In this document: piece by piece, positions 59,152-64,000 of the stretch
Layout: each line of letters opens with the position of its first letter
How positions within the stretch are numbered: the stretch's first letter is position 1
Assembly: GCF_036088315.1 (NCBI RefSeq)
Contig: NZ_CP107996.1
Span: forward strand, 124,001 to 188,000
Reading direction: 5' to 3'
Length of the DNA: 64,000 nucleotides
Source: Streptomyces sp. NBC_00344
Lineage (GTDB): Bacteria; Actinomycetota; Actinomycetes; Streptomycetales; Streptomycetaceae
Notes under the pieces: model-generated
The model's input: only the letters and a program-made list of their open reading frames with translations
Databases searched by the model: none
What the model was told of the DNA's origin: nothing
Translations under genes and position numbers: made by a program

Positions 59152-60282
59152 ATGTCCCCCGAGGCACCCCCGCCACCCACTCGACGCGCCGTCCTCGCCG
59201 GCGCCGCCGCCACCCTCGGCCTCACTCTCGCGGGCTGCGGTTTCCTGCCGGAGGACCGTAACGCCTTCGGCGACCCGGACAAACCGATCGACGTCAAGGC
59301 CGATGGCGATCTGGTGTATTTCAACTGGGCCGACTTCGTGTCCCCGGCGGTCTTCGACGGATTCGAGAAGGAATACCGCGTCAAGGTCATCCAGTCGAAC
59401 TTCGACTCCATGGAAGGCATGGCCGCCAAGCTCAACGCCGGAAACCGCTACGACATCATCTTCCCCACCGCGAAGTGGGCGCAGCGGCTGGCCGCGGGCC
59501 GCCGGCTGCGCCGGATCGACCACTCACGGCTCACCCACGCCGATGCCGTCTTCGGCCGGTACCACTACTTCGCCGACCCCTGGTACGACCGGCACTCCGC
59601 GCACACCGTGCCGTTCACCATGTACAAGACGGGCATCGGGTGGCGCAAGGACAGGATCGGGGACGACCTGGCCGGTTCCTGGAACGACCTGTGGAACGAC
59701 CGCGCCCGCGGCAAGGTCTTCGTGCTCGACGACCGCGACGAGGTGCTCGCCATGGCGGCGCTCAAGCTCGGCCTCGGCATCGGGACATCCGAGCGGCACG
59801 ATCTCGACCGCATCACCGCCACACTGCAGGATCTGCGGCCCCGGCTGCGCGGTTTCTCCAGCGACAGCTACAACAACCTGCTCAACGGCAACGCGGTCAT
59901 GACGCAGGCGTGGAGCGGCGACATGGCCGCCATGCTCGGACAGGCCAAGGACCCCTCGGTCCTCGGCTTCGAGGTGGCCCGCGAGGGCGCCCCGATCAAC
60001 TCCGACTGTTACGCGATCCCCGCCAACGCCCGGCACCCGGGCACCGCGATGCTCTTCATCGACTACATGCTCCGTCCCGCGAACGTACGGAAGAACATCG
60101 AGTACATCGGCTACCCCATGCCGGTCGGCGGAAGCGAAGACGTCTACGCCTCGATCGTTAAGCCCTTTCCCCAGTGCCTGGTCACCCCCGACGACCTCAA
60201 GGCCGACCTCTTCTTCCGCAACACCTCGCCCAAGGGCGAGCAAGCCCGGGATACCGCCTGGACCCACGTGAAAGCCGGCTGA
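59152..60282 (+). CDS. ABC transporter polyamine-type substrate-binding lipoprotein
   Basis: A 376-residue PotD/PotF-like binding protein: twin-arginine-like TRRAVLAGAAATLGLTLAGC with a lipobox (LAGC, Cys near residue 29), then VYFNWADFVSPAVFDGFEKEYRVKV, the opening strand of spermidine/putrescine binders, YDIIFPTAKWAQRL, and a C-terminal domain with NSDCYAIPANARHPGTAMLFIDYML. It captures a cationic amine outside the membrane. ATG 59152 follows GGAGAGGA. It starts a four-gene transporter set. Confidence 0.93.
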   Translation: MSPEAPPPPTRRAVLAGAAATLGLTLAGCGFLPEDRNAFGDPDKPIDVKADGDLVYFNWADFVSPAVFDGFEKEYRVKVIQSNFDSMEGMAAKLNAGNRYDIIFPTAKWAQRLAAGRRLRRIDHSRLTHADAVFGRYHYFADPWYDRHSAHTVPFTMYKTGIGWRKDRIGDDLAGSWNDLWNDRARGKVFVLDDRDEVLAMAALKLGLGIGTSERHDLDRITATLQDLRPRLRGFSSDSYNNLLNGNAVMTQAWSGDMAAMLGQAKDPSVLGFEVAREGAPINSDCYAIPANARHPGTAMLFIDYMLRPANVRKNIEYIGYPMPVGGSEDVYASIVKPFPQCLVTPDDLKADLFFRNTSPKGEQARDTAWTHVKAG

Positions 60283-60283
60283 C

Positions 60284-61186
60284 ATGGCACAACGCACCCC
60301 ATCGGCACCGTCCCGGCCACAGCGTGGCTCCTCCGCCTCGGGCGCCCGGTTGTGGACCTGGCTCATGCTGCCCGGCACGCTCTGGATGACCGGGTTCCTC
60401 ATCGCCTCCCTTGTGTTGGTGGCCACCCTGGCCCTCGGCACCACCGACCCCCTCGGCAACCCGCGTTTCGGGCTCAACTTCTCCAACATCACGGCACTGG
60501 CCGACCCCGCTTACCGGATCGTGCTGCTGCGGTCGCTCGGCTATGCGCTGATCGCCTGCGTCATCTGTCTGCTCGTGGCATATCCGGTCTCCTATGCGAT
60601 CGCGCTGCACGGCGGACGCTTCAAGAATCTCCTGATCGCCGCGATCGTCGTCCCGTTCTTCGCCAACTACCTGGTCCGGATGTACGGCTGGTCCGTCGTA
60701 CTCTCCGACGGCGGGCCGCTGCTCAGAACGCTGCGCGCCGTCGGACTCGCCGACGGCAACACCAAGATCCTTCAGAGCGGTGTCGGAGTGGTCGCCGGGC
60801 TCGTCTACGGCTTCGTCGTCTTCATGATCATTCCGTTGTACGCGGCGCTGGAACGCATGGACCTTTCGCTCATCGAAGCGGGCCGCGACCTCTACGGCGG
60901 TCCGCTGCGGACCTTCCTTTTCGTCACCCTGCCCGCCACCCGGCAGGGCGCGGCCGCGGGCGCCGTCCTCGTCTTCCTGCCCGCCATGGGGGACTTCGTG
61001 AGTGCTCAGCTGATGGGAGGCCCGGACCAGATCATGATCGGCAACCTGATCCAGGACAAGTTCTTCGAGGGCCAGAACTGGCCGCTCGGCTCCGCCCTCA
61101 CGATGCTGATGATGGCGGTGCTCTTCATCGGAATGCTCGGCTACCTGCGGCGCACCCGCAAGGACGAAGCGGAGGCGACCCAATGA
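60284..61186 (+). CDS. ABC transporter permease (PotB-like)
   Basis: A 300-residue permease with six helices: LWTWLMLPGTLWMTGFLIAS first, then the conserved AYPVSYAIALHG segment, and the EAA loop SLIEAGRDLYGGPLRTFLFVTLPATRQGA. It pairs with the next permease to form the channel. The start lies just after the binding protein stop, and the stop overlaps the second permease (ATGA). Confidence 0.93.
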   Translation: MAQRTPSAPSRPQRGSSASGARLWTWLMLPGTLWMTGFLIASLVLVATLALGTTDPLGNPRFGLNFSNITALADPAYRIVLLRSLGYALIACVICLLVAYPVSYAIALHGGRFKNLLIAAIVVPFFANYLVRMYGWSVVLSDGGPLLRTLRAVGLADGNTKILQSGVGVVAGLVYGFVVFMIIPLYAALERMDLSLIEAGRDLYGGPLRTFLFVTLPATRQGAAAGAVLVFLPAMGDFVSAQLMGGPDQIMIGNLIQDKFFEGQNWPLGSALTMLMMAVLFIGMLGYLRRTRKDEAEATQ

Positions 61187-62022
61187 CCTTCCGCCCCCTC
61201 CGGCGGCGACGCGGAACCGATCGCCGGCCGCGCGCAGCGCTCGCTATCACGGCAGTCTTCTTCCTCCTCCTCTACCTCCCCATCGCCGTCGTCGTCCTCT
61301 TCTCGTTCAACGCCCAGAAGTCCCTCACCGTCTTCAAGGGCTTCAGCCTCCGCTGGTACTCGGCGTTCTTCCACGACCACGTGCTGATCGACTCCCTCGG
61401 TATGAGCCTCAAGGTGTCCCTGGTCGCCATGGCGGGGTCGGTGATCCTCGGTGTGGCACTGGCGCTGGGCCTGGTCCGCTCCCGCACCCGGCTCGGCTCC
61501 CTGGCCGGCCTGATCATGCTCGTCCCGCTCGTCACTCCGGAGATCGTCACCGGCGTCGCGGCGATGCTGCTCTTCAAGGGCATGGGCATCACCCTCTCCT
61601 CCGGCACCGTGATGCTCGCGGAGATCACCTTCTCCATCTCCTATGTGACGGTGATTCTCCGCTCCCGCATCGCGGCCCTCAATCCGGAGGTCGAGGAAGC
61701 GGCGATGGACCTCGGCGCCACTCGCTGGCAGGCGCTGCGCCTGGTCACCCTGCCGGCCCTGCTGCCCAGCATCCTCGCCGCCGCGGTGCTGGTCTTCGCC
61801 CTCGTCTTCGACGACTTCGTACTCGCGTACTTCACGACCGGCGTCGACCCGCAGCCGATTTCCGTCCGCATCTACTCGGCCATCCGTTTCGGCGTGCAGC
61901 CCACCATCAACGCCGTCGGGACGCTGATGCTGGCCGGATCCATCGGCCTCATCGGCCTCGCGCTGGCCATCCCGCGGCTGTTCGGCCGCCGCGGTGGCCT
62001 CGACCTGCTCTCCGGGGAGTGA
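61183..62022 (+). CDS. ABC transporter permease (PotC-like)
   Basis: A 279-residue second permease: FFLLLYLPIAVVVLFSFNAQKS, typical of PotC, the NxxxVSLVAMAGSVILGV helix, and the EAA loop EEAAMDLGATRWQALRLVTLPALLPS, followed by FALVFDDFVLAYFTTG. ATG 61183 overlaps the previous stop. A much longer opening in the same frame upstream is a read-through of the first permease and is not real. Confidence 0.93.
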   Translation: MTFRPLRRRRGTDRRPRAALAITAVFFLLLYLPIAVVVLFSFNAQKSLTVFKGFSLRWYSAFFHDHVLIDSLGMSLKVSLVAMAGSVILGVALALGLVRSRTRLGSLAGLIMLVPLVTPEIVTGVAAMLLFKGMGITLSSGTVMLAEITFSISYVTVILRSRIAALNPEVEEAAMDLGATRWQALRLVTLPALLPSILAAAVLVFALVFDDFVLAYFTTGVDPQPISVRIYSAIRFGVQPTINAVGTLMLAGSIGLIGLALAIPRLFGRRGGLDLLSGE

Positions 62023-62027
62023 CACAC

Positions 62028-63131
62028 ATGACGTCCCACGACACCACCGCCACCGCGGCATCCGTCCCGCAGCCCGCCGTCCGGCTCGACGCGGTCAGCA
62101 AGAGCTACGGCGGCGGGTACGCCGTCCAGGACCTCTCCCTGGACATCGCGCCCGGCGAGTTCTTCTCCCTGCTCGGCCCCTCCGGCTGCGGCAAGACCAC
62201 CTCCCTGCGGATGATCGGCGGCTTCACCGATCCCACCGCCGGCACGATCCTGCTCAGCGGCGAGGACGTGACCGCGCTCCCGCCGGACAAACGCAATGTC
62301 AACACCGTCTTCCAGAGCTACGCGCTTTTCGACCATCTCTCGGTGGCGGACAACGTCGCCTTCGGCCTCAAGCGGAAAGGAGTACCCCGCGCGGAGATCC
62401 GCGAACGTGTCGCCACCATGCTCGAACGGGTACAGCTCGCGGACCTCGCGGACCGCAAGCCCCGCACCCTTTCCGGCGGCCAGCGCCAGCGCGTAGCCCT
62501 GGCCCGCGCCCTGGTGAACCGCCCCCAGGTGCTCCTGCTCGACGAGCCGCTGGCCGCGCTCGACCTGAAGCTGCGCCGCCGGATGCAGGTCGAACTCAAA
62601 CAGATCCAGCGCGAGGTCGGCATCACCTTCGTCTTCGTCACACATGACCAGGACGAGGCGCTGACCATGTCGGACCGGGTGGCGGTGATGAACGCGGGCC
62701 ACGTCGAACAGTGCGGCCCGCCCGAGGACGTCTACGAACGCCCGTCGAGCCGCTTCGTGGCGTCCTTCATGGGCACCTCCAACCTCGTGCCCGGCACCTA
62801 CCGCTCCGGCGAGATCGTCCTCGACTGCGGCCCCGCGCTGCCGGTGGGCCGCCGCCCCGGGCTCACCGACGGCAGCAGCGTCAGCCTGTCGATACGGCCC
62901 GAGAAGATCTGGCTCTCCGACTTCGAACCGGGCATGGCGGTGGTGAGCGGGGTGGTCCGGGAGACCGTCTACTCCGGCCCCACCACCACGTATCTCATCG
63001 AACTCGCCCCCGACGTCTCCCTGTCCGTACTGGAGCAGAACACCGACCGCTCACGCATGGAGGACCGCTGGAGCGGCGGCGAAAGCGTGCAGATCGGCTG
63101 GCGGCCCGAACACTGCCTGGTCCTCGACTGA
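62028..63131 (+). CDS. ABC transporter ATP-binding protein (PotA-like)
   Basis: A 367-residue ATPase: Walker A GPSGCGKTTS (near residue 55), Q-loop FQSYALFDHL, signature LSGGQRQRVALARAL, Walker B LLLDEPLAALD, switch histidine in VTHDQDEAL, and a C-terminal TOBE-type domain as in spermidine/putrescine importers. ATG 62028 is chosen for GGGGAG 8 bases upstream; GTG 62019 overlaps the permease stop. Confidence 0.94.
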   Translation: MTSHDTTATAASVPQPAVRLDAVSKSYGGGYAVQDLSLDIAPGEFFSLLGPSGCGKTTSLRMIGGFTDPTAGTILLSGEDVTALPPDKRNVNTVFQSYALFDHLSVADNVAFGLKRKGVPRAEIRERVATMLERVQLADLADRKPRTLSGGQRQRVALARALVNRPQVLLLDEPLAALDLKLRRRMQVELKQIQREVGITFVFVTHDQDEALTMSDRVAVMNAGHVEQCGPPEDVYERPSSRFVASFMGTSNLVPGTYRSGEIVLDCGPALPVGRRPGLTDGSSVSLSIRPEKIWLSDFEPGMAVVSGVVRETVYSGPTTTYLIELAPDVSLSVLEQNTDRSRMEDRWSGGESVQIGWRPEHCLVLD

Positions 63132-63174
63132 GCCCCGTCCGCCCCCTCCACGCAAGAAGAGGAACACACGTCCC

Positions 63175-64000
63175 ATGAACCACGATGTCATTGTGCTCGG
63201 GGCCGGCCTCGCCGGTCTCGCCGCGGCCCGGGACCTGAGCGCGGGCGGCGCCGACGTCCTCGTCCTCGAAGCCCGCGAGCGGGTCGGCGGTCGCGTCGAG
63301 CAGTCCGTCCTGCCCGACGGACGGCTGGTCCAGCTCGGCGGCGAGGTGGTCGGCCGGGCCCACACCGCCTACCTCGCACTCGCTGCGGAACTCGGGCTGA
63401 CACTCGTCCCCAGTTACGTCGGCGAGCCCGGCCGGATGGCCCGTGCCACACCCGAGGGGCTGTCGACCGGGGAACCCCCGCACTGGTTCGGCCCCGGCGA
63501 CGAGGCGGACCATCAGCAGGTCACCGCGGAGTTCGTCGCGCTGGCCCGGACCGTCGACCCGCACGACCCCTGGTCACACGCCGACGCCACCGCCCTCGAC
63601 AACCTCTCGGTCGGCGCCTGGCTGCGCTCCCGGGGCGCGAGCGCCGCCGTCGTCCGCCTCTGGGAAATAGGCCAGCTCGCTCTCGCCTCCGGCTCCTACG
63701 AACGCACCTCGCTGCTCGCCGCACTGCGCAAACACGCCGCAGTCCCCGGGGACGGCCCCTACGACTACGAGGACTGGGAAGGGCTGCGGGTGGCCGAGGG
63801 CTCCGCCACGGTGGCGCTCCGGATGGCCGGCGAGCTGGATGGCCGGATACGGCTCGGCGCACCCGTCGAAGAGCTCACGATCCGCCCCGGGCACTGCGCC
63901 GTGCGTATGGCCGGCGGAGAGTCCCTGTCGGCCGATGCCGTTGTCAGCGCCCTTCCGGTCGGGCCACTGCGCTCGGTCACCGTGGACGGCGTATCCGACG
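63175..64000 (+). CDS. FAD-dependent amine oxidase (cut by window edge)
   Basis: An open frame with no stop before the window end (275 residues visible). The N-terminus has the FAD dinucleotide motif VIVLGAGLAGLAAARDLS and LEARERVGGRVEQ, the signature of monoamine/polyamine oxidases; LGGEVVG follows as the usual substrate-side loop. It would oxidise an amine to an imine with FAD and oxygen. It follows the importer genes, 43 bases after PotA, and probably acts on the imported amine. C-terminal domain and true length cannot be judged. Confidence 0.9.
   Translation, partial: MNHDVIVLGAGLAGLAAARDLSAGGADVLVLEARERVGGRVEQSVLPDGRLVQLGGEVVGRAHTAYLALAAELGLTLVPSYVGEPGRMARATPEGLSTGEPPHWFGPGDEADHQQVTAEFVALARTVDPHDPWSHADATALDNLSVGAWLRSRGASAAVVRLWEIGQLALASGSYERTSLLAALRKHAAVPGDGPYDYEDWEGLRVAEGSATVALRMAGELDGRIRLGAPVEELTIRPGHCAVRMAGGESLSADAVVSALPVGPLRSVTVDGVSD

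Noticed and set aside
57849..59435. Antisense open frame opposite the Rieske oxygenase
   Set aside because: Composition typical of reverse-strand noise in GC-rich coding DNA.
60352..61182. Upstream extension of the second permease frame
   Set aside because: It would overlap the whole first permease gene; ATG 61183 with the ATGA overlap is clearly the start.
1..64000. tRNA, rRNA, CRISPR arrays and complete insertion sequences
   Set aside because: None was seen by eye on either strand; short remnants at 31.5 kb are too weak to call an element.

Overview
The window is chromosomal DNA of an actinomycete, almost certainly a Streptomyces. It is very GC-rich with G/C at third codon positions, has many GTG and TTG starts and ATGA/GTGA/TTGA stop-start overlaps, and carries a SARP regulator with a rare TTA codon. 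I see no rRNA, tRNA, CRISPR array or intact insertion sequence.

Region 1 (about 0-2.6 kb): an ABM-like small protein, a transketolase remnant of which only the C-terminal part is left, and an NmrA-type NAD(P)-binding protein, with a divergent MerR regulator.

Region 2 (about 2.7-19.8 kb): a type II aromatic polyketide cluster. The core operon at 11.2-18.4 kb encodes ketosynthase, chain-length factor, ACP, an ActIII-type ketoreductase, a two-domain aromatase/cyclase, a phosphopantetheinyl transferase, and the beta and epsilon subunits of an acyl-CoA carboxylase. Upstream are an acyl-AMP ligase, a ferredoxin/metallo-beta-lactamase fusion, MarR and MFS exporter genes, an ABM monooxygenase, an ActIV-like metallo-beta-lactamase-fold cyclase, a TetR regulator, a DUF1772 (anthrone oxygenase-type) protein, a SnoaL-like protein and a 55-residue peptide gene. 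Four TTGAG-type heptamers spaced exactly 11 bp lie before the ketosynthase. An 80-bp mirror repeat with a 22-bp-spaced version of the same core lies between the ligase and SnoaL genes. I read both as targets of the SARP encoded at the right edge. The likely product is a C-9-reduced aromatic polyketide (anthrone/quinone type); the chain length cannot be read from the sequence.

Region 3 (about 20.3-31.8 kb): an AraC regulator divergent from a UbiX/UbiD/subunit-D hydroxyarylic acid decarboxylase set, then a 2'-5' RNA ligase-like protein, a PAP2 membrane protein, a frameshifted remnant and a 1395-residue secreted GH35 beta-galactosidase.

Region 4 (about 31.8-42 kb): a LysE exporter; a six-gene overlapping operon (double Lrp regulator, polysaccharide deacetylase-type hydrolase, MHS-family permease, SDR, ketopantoate reductase-type enzyme, M20 peptidase) closed by a strong terminator; and cytochrome bd oxidase (cydA-cydB).

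Region 5 (about 42.3-49.1 kb): a pyroglutamate module. The 5-oxoprolinase genes pxpA-pxpB-pxpC run leftward; a GntR regulator, two DUF969/DUF979 membrane proteins, pyroglutamyl peptidase and a DUF2891 protein run rightward. A 13-bp GntR-type palindrome occurs twice, once before each transcription unit.

Region 6 (about 49.2-64 kb): an amine/acyl-CoA catabolic locus. A leftward unit holds a 134-residue protein, a NuoF-like flavoprotein, a 3Fe-4S-type ferredoxin, an ADP-forming acyl-CoA synthetase, two tandem acyl-CoA dehydrogenases, a 3-hydroxyacyl-CoA dehydrogenase and a TetR gene. The rightward unit holds a Rieske oxygenase, a polyamine-type ABC importer and an FAD amine oxidase cut by the window edge. 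Twin 20-bp palindromes sit between the two units. The substrate is not known to me.
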